64,000 nt of DNA from Verrucomicrobiales bacterium (GCA_015075445.1 JABTUJ010000021.1:1-64000); one strand, 5' to 3'. Shown: positions 34,460 through 43,923, numbered from the stretch's first letter. Translations and numbers: made by a program. Notes: a model not told the origin generated them from the letters alone.

Positions 34460-37009
34460 TCAGTCGAGGATCACGAAGGCGGTCTGGCTCAGGTTGGTGA
34501 ACGCGCCGGTGCCGGTCACGACCAACTGCGCGGCGCAGATCTGGTAAACCGTCCGCGCGCGGGGGGCATCGGCGTCCGTGAAGGCAAGGTCCGTGATGGG
34601 CGCCGGGGTCAGGAGGTCCTGACGGCGGTTGGCACCAGCCGCCGAACGGAAGACGACGTAGCCGTTGGCCGCGTCGGGGGAGGCCGACCAGCTCAGCTCG
34701 GCCCTAGCTCCTTGCCGCTGGCCGCGGGCTGCGGTGGGCGGTGCCGTGACCTGGACCCGGAGCGTGGGGTCGCCGAGGAGGAAGGTGGTGCGCGTGCTGG
34801 CGCCGCCGCGGGCCGTGCGGACGAATCCGCTGCCGAGGGTGTCGCCGGCAGCCAGGGTTTCGAAGCGCCAGAGGGTGTCCATGGTCCAGCAGGAGGCGAG
34901 GCCGTACGTGGGGGTGGCAAGCAGGGCGCGAAGGAGGTTGTCGCGATAGAAGTTCCACTCGCCCAGGTACGAGGCTTTGAGGACGTAGAATCCGGCGCGC
35001 GGTTCATGGAGGTTGGTGGCCAGGATGGAGGACATGACCACCTCGACGCCCTGGGCGGCGGCGTCCTGGCGGTTGTTGTGGATGGTGTCGACGGCGCCGT
35101 ACCCGCCTTGCATGGCCCAGAGGCTGGCGCGTGGGGAGGCAAACGCATCGCCGTGGGCGACGCCGGCGAGCCCCGCGAGACGTGTGCCGGTCCACAGCCC
35201 GTTCCGATGGATCGCGCGGCCCACCGGGTTGAACGGGGATGAGAAGAACGCGCCGACGGTGGCCGTCTGATCGAAGCGGAGTTGGCCGTGCCGGTAGCGG
35301 TGGTTCTTCTGGAAGTAGCGGCGCAGGAGGGAGACCTCGGTCTGACCGGCGAAGGCGGGGAGCCGGACAAAATCGATACGGCCGACGGCGAGTTCCACGC
35401 CGTGTTGGCCGTCCGGGGTGGTGAGGTATTGGTTGAAGGTCGGGGGGTCGAACTTGCCGTCGTCGGGCAGGTTGCGGCGAACGGGGCTGGCGATGTTGGT
35501 GCCCGTGTTCATGACCTGGTCCGACCATTCGCCGTCCATGTCTCCGTAGAAGCTGTCCGCGGGCCAGGCGCCGTTCATGTCCCAATGCCCGTCCTCGTAG
35601 GCGACGCCGGAATAGGGGATGGTGACATGGCCGATGAGGACCACCGCCCGGAGTTCGGCCGGGGCTCTCTCGTAGGCAGCCTGGATGAGCGACTTGACGC
35701 GGCGCACGTCAGCGATGTACCGGCGATTGACCGGTTCCTGGAGCCAGGCGTTGTCGTCGTGACGCGGCGCCTCGACCCGGTCGACGGACCAGCCGTCGCC
35801 TACGAGGTTGGCGCGGAACTGTTCGAGTTCGGCGCTCAGCGGGCGGGCGATGCTCTCCTCGACGACCAGCAGCACGCGGCCGCGACGTTCGACGGGACGG
35901 CCGTAGAGGCTGACGACGGCCGAGCGGTTGCCGACGTCGTATTCGTAGGTCTCGCCCAATTCGAGGTCGGGGCTGCGATCGACGAAGGAGAGGCTGCGGC
36001 TGAGGTTGGTCAGCACCAGCCAGTTGGTGCTGGTGAGGACGCGGCGGCGGATGGGGATGGGTTTCCCGGACAGGTCGAACCAGCGCAGGGTGACTTCGGG
36101 CGGATCGGACGTCACCGCCGCATTGAGCACCACGGGGTCGCGGACCGCGTAGAGATCCAGGGGGGTCAGGGCCCGGTGGTAGGTCTCGACCTCGTCGATG
36201 AGGCCCTGGGCGGGCCAGTCGCCGCTGGGATCACTGCCCAGGGCGAAGTGCAGCTTGGCGCCGCGGGTCGCAAGGCCGCCCACGCCGGGGCCGGCCAGTC
36301 GCTGGTTGGACCAGTCCTGCACGAGCAGTCCCTCCACCATGAGACTCGTCTGAGTGGGCGACCAGGAGACGGCGATCTCGCGCCAGGGCCGGATGAAACG
36401 GCGGTCAAGCTCGGGCTGGGGATAGAGCCAACGGACGGCGGCCTGACGATTCGTGCGGAAGGTGCCGTCCGGTGCTCGTGCTTCGAGCACCAGGTTGGTC
36501 CCGTCGGCGTCCACCGAAAGGGCCAGCAGGGGCGTTGTCTTGCCGTCCTGCGTGGCCTGCAGGGAAAAGAGGCGGGCCCGCTGGCCCGGGCCTCGGCCCC
36601 AGCCATAGGGGGGGCCGACGGCCGGCATGCGCGCGGACCATGCCGGTTGGTACAGGAACCGGATCGAGCCCTGGGGGAAGGTCAGGTTCGTTCGCCCATC
36701 GTCGGTGACCGCGGGGCACACGAACCGGGCGGTCTGGTTGGTAGCACCGAAATCCAGCGCGAGCCCATCCACGCCTGGGACGACCCGGACGTCCTGCGAC
36801 ACCTGTGGCGCGCGACCGTCCACCGTGAGGAAGCCCGGCTCGTTGAAGGTCCAGTGAGCCAACCGACCGGGCGCGGGCGCGAAGGCGGTGGGGCTTTCCC
36901 CTCCGATGGCTCGCAGCAACGGCGCGAAGCAGCAGCAGCAGGCAACCACCGCGAGGCCGAGGCGGCCGGCGAGGCGGGGCGGGCAGGTGGTGGGGTGGAC
37001 GGTGTGCAT
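34460..37009 (-). CDS. Secreted LamG-like protein with C25-peptidase-like central region
   Basis: An 849-residue exported protein (signal segment LGLAVVACCCCFAPLLRA). Residues 45-290 look like a LamG/concanavalin-type jelly roll: LAHWTFNEPGF, GSIRFLYQP, and GLIDEVETYHRALTPLDLYAV near its end. The centre (RGRVLLVVEESIARPLSAEL; VKSLIQAAYERAPAELRAVV; LIGHVTIPYSGVA) resembles the gingipain (C25) strand-helix pattern. I cannot point to a convincing catalytic His-Cys pair; SCWTMDTLW holds a candidate Cys. The last 90 residues form a fibronectin-like module (AELSWSASPDAANGYVVFRS). ATG 37009 is preferred to GTG 37018. Possibly an extracellular peptidase or a catalytically dead relative. Confidence 0.75.
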   Translation of the reverse strand: MHTVHPTTCPPRLAGRLGLAVVACCCCFAPLLRAIGGESPTAFAPAPGRLAHWTFNEPGFLTVDGRAPQVSQDVRVVPGVDGLALDFGATNQTARFVCPAVTDDGRTNLTFPQGSIRFLYQPAWSARMPAVGPPYGWGRGPGQRARLFSLQATQDGKTTPLLALSVDADGTNLVLEARAPDGTFRTNRQAAVRWLYPQPELDRRFIRPWREIAVSWSPTQTSLMVEGLLVQDWSNQRLAGPGVGGLATRGAKLHFALGSDPSGDWPAQGLIDEVETYHRALTPLDLYAVRDPVVLNAAVTSDPPEVTLRWFDLSGKPIPIRRRVLTSTNWLVLTNLSRSLSFVDRSPDLELGETYEYDVGNRSAVVSLYGRPVERRGRVLLVVEESIARPLSAELEQFRANLVGDGWSVDRVEAPRHDDNAWLQEPVNRRYIADVRRVKSLIQAAYERAPAELRAVVLIGHVTIPYSGVAYEDGHWDMNGAWPADSFYGDMDGEWSDQVMNTGTNIASPVRRNLPDDGKFDPPTFNQYLTTPDGQHGVELAVGRIDFVRLPAFAGQTEVSLLRRYFQKNHRYRHGQLRFDQTATVGAFFSSPFNPVGRAIHRNGLWTGTRLAGLAGVAHGDAFASPRASLWAMQGGYGAVDTIHNNRQDAAAQGVEVVMSSILATNLHEPRAGFYVLKASYLGEWNFYRDNLLRALLATPTYGLASCWTMDTLWRFETLAAGDTLGSGFVRTARGGASTRTTFLLGDPTLRVQVTAPPTAARGQRQGARAELSWSASPDAANGYVVFRSAAGANRRQDLLTPAPITDLAFTDADAPRARTVYQICAAQLVVTGTGAFTNLSQTAFVILD

Positions 37010-37168
37010 CGGCACCACCCATAACAGCAGGCGTGCCGCGTCTCAAGCTCTATGCCCACGCAAAGGTCCCATCGTCTTCCGTCACGAGAACGCCTTTCCT
37101 GCGAAGGCTGGCGGGTTGTTCACCTGATTTTCACTCGCCATGCCAGAAGGAGTCCGTAGGCTCGTCAC

Positions 37169-38077
37169 ATGCTCGAACCGACCCCAACCCCGTTGGAGCA
37201 GTCCACGCCGCCGGCGCCGCCGCGGTTGGCGTGGGGATTACCCAGCCCGCACGCCGAACCCGTCCATCGGGCAGCTTTTGTGGCGTGGCTCTGCTTCACG
37301 TTGGGCGAGGTGATTGCCGCGGCGGCGGGGCTGCGGCTGTCGCCGGGGTGGTCGTGGGTTCATGGGGTGTATTTGATGCTGACGGCGTTCACGATGCTCG
37401 TGGCGCTGGCGCGCTGGCTGCCGGTGCAGAACGTGGTGGCCTGCGGTCTGGTGCTCTCGCTCACGTCGGCGGTGGTGCTGGCGCTCAGCGTGAAGCAGGG
37501 TTTCCCGTTCGGGCGTTTCGAGTTCACGGACGCGCTGGGGCCGCGGCTGCTGGAGGCGTTGGCCTGGCCCGTGCCTCTTCTCTGGGTGGCGGTGTTGCTG
37601 GCGTCGCGACAGACGGCCAAGGTGATTCTGCAGCCGTGGCGTCGGAGCAAGCCGTATGGGTGGTGGCTGCTGGGCACGGCCACGGTTTTGACGGCGGTTC
37701 AGACGCTGGCGCTGGAGCCGTTCGGGCACCGGGTGATGGGGTGGTGGGAGTGGCCCAAGACCTCGGACGCGGTCACCTGGTATGGTGCCCCGCTCCTGAT
37801 GATCGTGGGGGCCGTGCTGCTGGCGATCGTGCTGCTGGTGCTGGCGGGTCCGTGGCTGGTGGCCAAGCGTCCCACCGGGCGTGTGCCGGACTTCGAGCCG
37901 GTGTGGGTCTGGCTGGGGCTCATGGTGTGGTGGACGGTGGGCAATCTGCGGGTCGGGCTGTGGCTGGCTGCGGGAGTGGCGCTGGTGGCAGGCGGCGTCA
38001 CGTTCTGGGCGGCGTGGCGGGGGGCGGGCTTCACGTTTGGGTCTCTGGCGAGGAAGGTGGCGGCCGTGTCAGCTTGA
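37169..38077 (+). CDS. Carotenoid biosynthesis (CruF/DUF422)-like membrane protein
   Basis: A 302-residue protein with about eight transmembrane helices. The FGRFEFTDALGPRLLEALAW segment, the TAVQTLALEPFGHRVMGWWEW segment and the following WYGAPLLMIVGAVLLA align in order with landmarks of DUF422 proteins. That group includes the carotenoid 1',2'-hydratase CruF. The first 30 residues are Pro-rich and cytoplasmic. No other carotenoid gene is near, so pathway membership is inferred. It overlaps the end of the convergent CNNM gene by 47 bases, which is unusual but consistent with both reading frames looking real. Confidence 0.6.
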   Translation: MLEPTPTPLEQSTPPAPPRLAWGLPSPHAEPVHRAAFVAWLCFTLGEVIAAAAGLRLSPGWSWVHGVYLMLTAFTMLVALARWLPVQNVVACGLVLSLTSAVVLALSVKQGFPFGRFEFTDALGPRLLEALAWPVPLLWVAVLLASRQTAKVILQPWRRSKPYGWWLLGTATVLTAVQTLALEPFGHRVMGWWEWPKTSDAVTWYGAPLLMIVGAVLLAIVLLVLAGPWLVAKRPTGRVPDFEPVWVWLGLMVWWTVGNLRVGLWLAAGVALVAGGVTFWAAWRGAGFTFGSLARKVAAVSA

Positions 38078-39380
38078 GCCGGGTGATCCGGAGGCCGTCG
38101 ACGGCCTCGACCTTCAGGAGGCATCCCCCGACTGTGACCGTGTCGCCGGGTTGGGCGAAGCCCCCGAGGCGCTGGGTGACCAGGCCGCTGGCGGTGGTGA
38201 CATCCTCGAGCGGCAGGGCTTCACCGACCAGCTCGGCGAGTTCGTGCAGGGGGAAGCCGCCCTCAAGGGTCCACTCGTTTTCGGCGGTGCGGATCAGCGG
38301 CGGTTTCTCCTGATCGAACTCGTCCTGGATCTGGCCCACCAGTTCTTCGAGGATGTTCTCGAGGGTCACCATGCCCACGGTGGTGCCGTACTCGTCCACG
38401 ACGATGGCGAAGTGGAGGCGTCGATCCAGCAGCAGTTGCAGCAGCTTCTCGAGCCGGGCGGATTCCGGCACATAGATGATCTTCCGCGCGGCGGGCAGGA
38501 GATCCGCGGCGGAGCGCGCCTTGAGGCGGAATGCGTACAGGTCTTTGATGTGGAGGACGCCGAGGGTCTGATCCAGGTCGCCGCCCCGGCAGAGGGGGAA
38601 GCGCGAGTACCGGGTCTTCTCGGCCAGGTCCAGGCACTCGGCCAGGCTGGCTTCGGTGTTGAAGCCGACGATCTCCCGCCGGGGACGCATCACTTCCCGC
38701 ACCACGCGGTGACGTAGATCGAACGCATTCAGGACCAGGCGACGGCCGAAGCTGGCCTCGCCCCCGGGCGGTCCGGTGCCCGCCACCAACAGGCGCAGCT
38801 CCTCCTCGGAATGTCCCGGGCCGGCCTCGCTCACGGCTTCAAGCCCCAAGCGCCGCAGGATCCACAAGGAGGCCCGGTTCAGCACCCAGATGAACGGGTA
38901 GCTGAGCCGGTGAAACCACTCCAGGGGCTGGGACACCGCCAGCGCCACGGGCAGGGAACGCTGAATCGCTAGCCACTTCGGCGCCTGTTCGCCCGCGGTG
39001 ATGTGCAGGAAGGTGATCGAGACAAAACCGACCACCACCGCCACCGCGTGGCGCAGGCCGGCGGCGTCGGGCCCTGCCAGGCCCAACCACGGCCAGACCG
39101 GCGCCAGCAGCGCGCCGAAGATCGGTTCGCCGACCCAGCCCAACGCCAGGCTGGCGAGCGTGATCCCCAACTGACAGGCGCTGAGCGAGGCGTCCAGATT
39201 CTGCACGACACGGCGCGTGACCCGGGCCAGCCGGTTGCCCTGGCCGATCAACGTGCGGAGCTGCGTGTCCCGGATCTTCACCAGCGCGAACTCGGCGGCC
39301 ACGAAGAAGCCGTTCAGGCCGACCAGCGCCACGACGGCGAGCGCCTTGAGCAACAGCGACGCGGCCAGTTCCCAGCTCAC
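38031..39380 (-). CDS. CNNM/CBS/CorC-type membrane protein (hemolysin family), third in row
   Basis: A 449-residue protein with an N-terminal CNNM (DUF21) membrane domain (LVGLNGFFVAAEFALVKIRD; SACQLGITLASLALGWVGEP; HITAGEQAPKWLAIQRS). Two CBS motifs follow (VREVMRPRREIVGFNTEASL; HFAIVVDEYGTTVGMVTLEN), then the C-terminal CorC_HlyC domain (NEWTLEGGFPLHELAELVGE). Such proteins are implicated in magnesium or cobalt efflux. Start is GTG 39380, overlapping the previous gene as GTGA. It is the last of three overlapping paralogues. Confidence 0.9.
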   Translation of the reverse strand: MSWELAASLLLKALAVVALVGLNGFFVAAEFALVKIRDTQLRTLIGQGNRLARVTRRVVQNLDASLSACQLGITLASLALGWVGEPIFGALLAPVWPWLGLAGPDAAGLRHAVAVVVGFVSITFLHITAGEQAPKWLAIQRSLPVALAVSQPLEWFHRLSYPFIWVLNRASLWILRRLGLEAVSEAGPGHSEEELRLLVAGTGPPGGEASFGRRLVLNAFDLRHRVVREVMRPRREIVGFNTEASLAECLDLAEKTRYSRFPLCRGGDLDQTLGVLHIKDLYAFRLKARSAADLLPAARKIIYVPESARLEKLLQLLLDRRLHFAIVVDEYGTTVGMVTLENILEELVGQIQDEFDQEKPPLIRTAENEWTLEGGFPLHELAELVGEALPLEDVTTASGLVTQRLGGFAQPGDTVTVGGCLLKVEAVDGLRITRLKLTRPPPSSPETQT

Positions 39381-40360
39381 AACGCCACCTCCCCGAACAG
39401 TCGGCGGAGCAAGTCGCTCAGCGTGATCAACCCCACCATCCGTCCCGCGCCATCCACCACGACCGCCAACCGATGCCCGCTCCGCTGGAACCGCGGCAGC
39501 GCCTCCTCGAGCCGCAAGGAGGCCTCCAGCCGGAACACCTCGCGCATCAGGTCCTTCACCGGTTGCTCCGGACCGACCTGCGGGCGGTAGAGGGCGGCGC
39601 GGAGACTGATAATCCCTACGACGCTCCCGGTTGCCGGTTCGCAGACCGGGAACCGCTTTCGGCCTGTCTCGCGGCAGAGTTCCAGGAAAGCGCGCAGGGG
39701 CCGATCGGCGGGCACGGTGACGACCTGGGCCCAGGGCGTCATCACGGATCCGACCGTGCGCTCCTGGAGGTCGAGGACGCGGTTGACCAGCGTGCGTTCC
39801 TCCCGCGTGAGGGCCTGCTCGGACTCCTGCATCAGCCAGCGCAGCTCGTCCCGACTGCCGAACAGGCGGCCCTTGAACCGCCGGCCGCCGGTGAGGCGCA
39901 ACAGCCCGTTGGCCAGCCAGGCCACCGGTGCTACCAGCGGGCGCAACGCCAGATGAATCCCCTGAAAGGGACGGGCCACGGCCAGGCACAGCCGGTTGGG
40001 GAAGGCCCGGAACAGCATCTTCGGCAGCAGATCCCCCACGGCGTACAGCAGGAACGCCACCACGGCGAGGGCCCCCAGCAGCAGCCAGCGGTGGCCGCCC
40101 AACCAGCCGTGCAGCAGCACCAGCGCGGCACACAGCAGGACGAAACTCGCCAGCGTGTTTCCCACCAGGATGGTCCACAGGAATTCCTCCGGTCGGTCGA
40201 GCAGCCGCTGCAACACCCCCGCCGACGCCTGACCCTGCCGGTGCGACAGTCGGAGCCGCAGCCGGCTGAGCAGCGGGATCCCCGCTTCCATCCCCGACAG
40301 CATGAACGACAGCGCCAGCGCCAGGGTCAGTGCCACGACCAGTGTCAGGGTGCCAGTCAT
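39377..40360 (-). CDS. CNNM/CBS membrane protein lacking CorC domain, second in row
   Basis: A 327-residue paralogue with the same CNNM membrane part (LALALSFMLSGMEAGIPLLS; VGNTLASFVLLCAALVLLHG; YAVGDLLPKMLFRAFPNRL) and two CBS motifs (VGSVMTPWAQVVTVPADRPL; RLAVVVDGAGRMVGLITLSD). It stops directly after the second CBS, so the CorC_HlyC domain present in both neighbours is absent. This is not a frameshift: the stop is followed at once by the next gene's GTG. ATG 40360 overlaps the upstream stop as ATGA. It may form mixed assemblies with its neighbours. Confidence 0.88.
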   Translation of the reverse strand: MTGTLTLVVALTLALALSFMLSGMEAGIPLLSRLRLRLSHRQGQASAGVLQRLLDRPEEFLWTILVGNTLASFVLLCAALVLLHGWLGGHRWLLLGALAVVAFLLYAVGDLLPKMLFRAFPNRLCLAVARPFQGIHLALRPLVAPVAWLANGLLRLTGGRRFKGRLFGSRDELRWLMQESEQALTREERTLVNRVLDLQERTVGSVMTPWAQVVTVPADRPLRAFLELCRETGRKRFPVCEPATGSVVGIISLRAALYRPQVGPEQPVKDLMREVFRLEASLRLEEALPRFQRSGHRLAVVVDGAGRMVGLITLSDLLRRLFGEVAL

Positions 40361-41607
40361 GCTCCCTCCTTGCCTTTCCGTCCCTCGACCGTCACGAGCA
40401 ACTCGCGCACGCGACGGTCTTCCGCCTGCAGCACGGTGAAGCGCAGCCCGCGGAAGGTGACCGACTCGCCCGGCGGTGGCACGACCCCGGCCTGGGCCAG
40501 CACCAGCCCCCCCAGCGTGTCCACGTCCTCCACCTCGCCCAAGCCCGGGTACACGCGTTGGAACTCCTCCAGACGCATCGTCGCCTGGGCCTGCCACTGA
40601 CCTGGACCCACCGCCACCAGCTTGACGCCGGAGTCACGACCTTCCGGCCGGAAGGGACCCACCACGGCGCCGAGGATGTCCGTCGTCGTCATCACGCCGG
40701 CGGTGGAACCGAACTCGTCCAGCACGATCGCCAGGCCGCGGCGCTGGCGTTGCAGGCTCTGCAGCAGGGTCATCAGGTTCATGGTCTCCGGCACAAATGA
40801 CGGCATCTCGATCGCCTCGGCGAAGTCCCCGTCCGGGTTCAAGAGCAGGCTCTGCGTGTTCAAGACGCTGACAATCGTGTCCAGCGACCCGTCGTACAGC
40901 GGCAGCCGCCGGTGCCCCACGCGGCGCGCAGCCGCGATCATGTCCTCGACGGGCAGGTCGTCCGGCAGGGCTGCCAGTTCGGCGCGCGGCCGCATCACGT
41001 CCCGCGCGGTCCGCCGATCCAGGGACAGGATCTGGAGGATCAGGTCTTTCTCGGACGGTCGGAGGGCGCCTTGCTGCCCGGCCCACTCGACCAACTCCCG
41101 GTACTCCTCGTCGGTCGGGTCGAGGGCCGGGCGCACTCGCGCCGGAACAAGGCGGCGCAGAAGAAACTCGTCCAACCGCTGGGCCAGCCAACGCAAGGGC
41201 CGGCTCACGTCCTGCAGGACCTGCATCGGCCGCGCCACCCGTGTGGCCCAAAATTCCGGCGCCCGCACCGCCAGGGTCTTGGGGACGACCTCGCCGCCGA
41301 CCAGGATGAACCCGAGCACGCCGGCCAGCGCGCCGCCGACCCCCCAGCCGTGCTCCTGCACGAGCCAGAACGCGAGCACCACCAATCCGGCATTGGCCAG
41401 CGTGTTGCCCAGCACGATGGTCGCCAGCAGATCCTGCGGCCGCGACAGCAGTGCCTCGACCCGGTCGCCCCGCCCGGGATGGCGCGTCGCCAACTGCCGC
41501 ACCTGCCATTGGCTCAGCGAGAAAAACGCCGTCTCCGCCAGCGCGAAAAAGAAGCTGGCCCCCGCAAACGCGGTCACCTCCAGCCCAATCATCCACGACG
41601 CTGCCAT
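40357..41607 (-). CDS. CNNM/CBS/CorC-type membrane protein (hemolysin family), first in row
   Basis: A 416-residue protein with the CNNM domain (FFFALAETAFFSLSQWQVRQL; VLGNTLANAGLVVLAFWLVQ; LVGGEVVPKTLAVRAPEFWA), the CBS pair (ARDVMRPRAELAALPDDLPV; GLAIVLDEFGSTAGVMTTTD), and a C-terminal CorC_HlyC domain (ATMRLEEFQRVYPGLGEVED; FTVLQAEDRRVRELLVTV). ATG 41607 places the first helix at the N-terminus; an earlier ATG would add 36 unlikely residues. It heads the three-gene unit, divergent from a secreted hydrolase gene 113 bases away. Confidence 0.9.
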   Translation of the reverse strand: MAASWMIGLEVTAFAGASFFFALAETAFFSLSQWQVRQLATRHPGRGDRVEALLSRPQDLLATIVLGNTLANAGLVVLAFWLVQEHGWGVGGALAGVLGFILVGGEVVPKTLAVRAPEFWATRVARPMQVLQDVSRPLRWLAQRLDEFLLRRLVPARVRPALDPTDEEYRELVEWAGQQGALRPSEKDLILQILSLDRRTARDVMRPRAELAALPDDLPVEDMIAAARRVGHRRLPLYDGSLDTIVSVLNTQSLLLNPDGDFAEAIEMPSFVPETMNLMTLLQSLQRQRRGLAIVLDEFGSTAGVMTTTDILGAVVGPFRPEGRDSGVKLVAVGPGQWQAQATMRLEEFQRVYPGLGEVEDVDTLGGLVLAQAGVVPPPGESVTFRGLRFTVLQAEDRRVRELLVTVEGRKGKEGA

Positions 41608-41720
41608 GAGTCCCGTCCAGCATGGCGGGAAGTCGCGCGATGGCAAAATCCTTTTGCCAGCCCCGCGGCCCTGTCCCACCTTTCGGCCCTGTGATGCACT
41701 GGATTCACCCGGCAACGGCC

Positions 41721-43127
41721 ATGGCGACCCTCACCGCCCGACACGCTCCTGGCTTCCTGGCCTTCGCCCTCGCATTCGCGGGCGCAACCCACGCGCAACC
41801 CCGCCTCGAATCGCCTCGCGTCCTGCCCGAAGGGGTCCAGTTGCGATGGCAAGCCGATCCCGCCCAGCCCTCCGCCTACACGGTGCAGGTCCGTGGCCCC
41901 GGCCTGGATGACCTTTGGGTGGTTCCCCCGGCGACCTTTCCCTGGCCCACGACCGCCCTCGAATGGCTCGATGCCCGTCCGCTCGCTGACAGCCTCTGGT
42001 ACCGTGTCCTCGCGGTCCCGCCGGCCGAGCGCGGCCAGTTGCTCAGCACTTCCTCGATCCGGAACTACACCGTGATCGAGCTCGGGTTCATCTTCGGCCT
42101 GGCGGGGATTCCCCTGACCCCCGAACACCCGGTGGCCCTCCACAAGCTCGTCTATGAAACCGTGGGGCCCTGGGGCGAACGCCGGCAGGCGTCCGGGGTC
42201 ATCGCGATTCCCCAGAAGGCGGGCGTCGCCTGGCCGCTGGTGACCTATCAGCACGGCACCCTGGCCAAGCGGTCGGAAGCCCCTTCGGCGAACGCGCTCG
42301 GCGAGGTGTTGCTCGGGGTCGCCTTCGCCACCGCCGGCTACGTGGCCGTGCTTCCGGATTACCTCGGGCTGGGCGATTCAGCCGGGGTGCACCCCTATCA
42401 CCACGCCCGTTCCCACGCGACGACCGGTGTGGATGCTCTGCGCGCCGCCCGCCGCTTCTGCGCCGCGAACAGCGTCGAGTTGAACGATCGGCTCTTCGTC
42501 TGCGGCTATTCGCAGGGCGGTTACGCCGCCCTGGCCGTCCTGCGTGAGCTTGAGCAGTTCCACGCCGACGAGTTCCCGGTCACGGCCGCCGCGACCATGG
42601 CCGGCGCCTATGACTTGTCCGGCGTGACCACCGACGATTTCCTCTCGGACCGCCCCATGCCCAGCCCCTACTACTTCGCCCTCCTGCTGGCGGCGTACCA
42701 GGAGGTCTATCGGTTGGCGCCTACGCTCGCCGACCTGCTCACCCCGCCCTACGACACGACGCTGCCCCCGCTGCTCCAGGGCCAGCACACCGGGGGGGAA
42801 ATCGACGCCAGGATGCCGGCCGTGCCCACCCAGGCGCTGAAGCCCGCTTACCTCGCCGCCTTCCGCGCCAACCCCCAGCACCCGTTGCGCCAGGCGCTGC
42901 GGGACAATGACCTCATCCGCTGGCGGCCCCAGTCCGCGCTGCGCCTCTACCATTGCGACGGGGACCAGGCGGTAAGCCCGGCGAACGCCGACGCCGCGCT
43001 CGCCAGCTTCCACGCCGCAGGAGCCACGCAGGTGCAGCTTTTCAATCCCCAACCCGGTGCCGGCCACGGCGACTGCTCGGAGCCAAGCCTGCTGGCCGCC
43101 AAGGCCTGGTTCGACTCCCTCCGCTGA
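41721..43127 (+). CDS. Secreted alpha/beta hydrolase (lipase-like)
   Basis: A 468-residue exported hydrolase. The signal peptide is ATLTARHAPGFLAFALAFAG ending in ATHAQ, followed by a fibronectin-like segment (GVQLRWQADPAQPSAYTVQV). The hydrolase domain then shows PLVTYQHGTLA, AVLPDYLGLGDS (oxyanion/PDY motif as in secretory lipases), nucleophile elbow CGYSQGGYAAL, an Asp in LYHCDGDQAVSP, and the terminal histidine in GAGHGDCSE. The triad is complete. The arrangement resembles LIP-type secretory lipases; the substrate is unknown. ATG 41694 would add nine residues. Confidence 0.88.
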   Translation: MATLTARHAPGFLAFALAFAGATHAQPRLESPRVLPEGVQLRWQADPAQPSAYTVQVRGPGLDDLWVVPPATFPWPTTALEWLDARPLADSLWYRVLAVPPAERGQLLSTSSIRNYTVIELGFIFGLAGIPLTPEHPVALHKLVYETVGPWGERRQASGVIAIPQKAGVAWPLVTYQHGTLAKRSEAPSANALGEVLLGVAFATAGYVAVLPDYLGLGDSAGVHPYHHARSHATTGVDALRAARRFCAANSVELNDRLFVCGYSQGGYAALAVLRELEQFHADEFPVTAAATMAGAYDLSGVTTDDFLSDRPMPSPYYFALLLAAYQEVYRLAPTLADLLTPPYDTTLPPLLQGQHTGGEIDARMPAVPTQALKPAYLAAFRANPQHPLRQALRDNDLIRWRPQSALRLYHCDGDQAVSPANADAALASFHAAGATQVQLFNPQPGAGHGDCSEPSLLAAKAWFDSLR

Positions 43128-43139
43128 GCTCAAACCGCA

Positions 43140-43170
43140 CCGCGGGCACGAGTAATCCGCATGCCCGCGG
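43140..43170. terminator. GC-rich hairpin between convergent genes
   Basis: CCGCGGGCA and TGCCCGCGG form a perfect 9-bp stem with a 13-base loop, midway between the stops of the hydrolase (43127) and the DUF1080 gene (43198). There is no T-run, so it may act as a weak bidirectional terminator or 3'-end stabiliser. Confidence 0.5.
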
Positions 43171-43197
43171 CGTGTCTGCCAGCCTTGCTGCGGCGCC

Positions 43198-43827
43198 TCA
43201 GTCCAGCCGCTTCACCCGGATGTTGCGGTAGTGGATGACGCTCTTCGGATCGTGGCCCTGGAGCGCGAAGGTGCCTTCGCCGAGCTTGCGCGTGAAGTCC
43301 GGATTGGGCTGTGCCCCGAGCGGTTCGGTGTACTGCAGCACCGTCTGGCCATCCACCTTCACGGTGACCTGGCGGCCCTGCACGATGATCTCCTGCAGCC
43401 ACCACTGGTTGTCCTTCGCGGCGGCCAGGCCGGTGTTGACGATGCCATAGAGGCTGCCGGTCTTGATCCAGTCGCTGTGGGTGATGTTGACCTGCGACTC
43501 GAAACCCGCGCGCGGCCAGTCTTTCTCTTGATACTTCGTGTGGAAGTAGATCCCGCCGTTCGAGCCCGGCGTGGTCATCACCTCGGCCTTGAAGTGGAAG
43601 TTCTTGAAGGGTTGTCCGTCGCCTTCGTAGAAGAGATGGCAGCGGGGCCCGGCGGCAACGAAGGCCCCATTCTCGATTTTCCAGGTGTCCGGGCTCTCAG
43701 TGGCCTTCTTCCAGCCGTTGAAAGTCTTGCCGTCCATGAGCGAGACGAAGCCTTCTTCCGAGTCGGCCGCCAGCGCGAAGCCGCTGGTGAGCGTCGCCGT
43801 GAGCAGAGCAATCAGGGTGTGTTTCAT
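43198..43827 (-). CDS. Secreted DUF1080 (3-keto-disaccharide hydrolase fold) protein
   Basis: A 209-residue exported protein. The signal peptide MKHTLIALLTATLTSGFALA is followed by FVSLMDGKTFNGWKKATE, the DUF1080 start. Later come GGIYFHTKYQEKDWPRAGFE, SQVNITHSDWIKTGSLYG and VIHYRNIRVKRLD, all conserved in this concanavalin-like family. Members are very numerous in Verrucomicrobia and Planctomycetes, and some hydrolyse 3-keto-glycosides. Substrate is not predictable here. Upstream sequence is a degraded methylase fragment, so its promoter lies within old coding DNA. Confidence 0.93.
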   Translation of the reverse strand: MKHTLIALLTATLTSGFALAADSEEGFVSLMDGKTFNGWKKATESPDTWKIENGAFVAAGPRCHLFYEGDGQPFKNFHFKAEVMTTPGSNGGIYFHTKYQEKDWPRAGFESQVNITHSDWIKTGSLYGIVNTGLAAAKDNQWWLQEIIVQGRQVTVKVDGQTVLQYTEPLGAQPNPDFTRKLGEGTFALQGHDPKSVIHYRNIRVKRLD

Positions 43828-43923
43828 AGCGGGCCGCGACGCTACGCCCGCCGCCCCGTCCCGCCAAGCCGCAAATGGTGCGGAAGGCGCTGGCGGGCGC
43901 ACGCCCCTCGCTCGGATCCCTGC

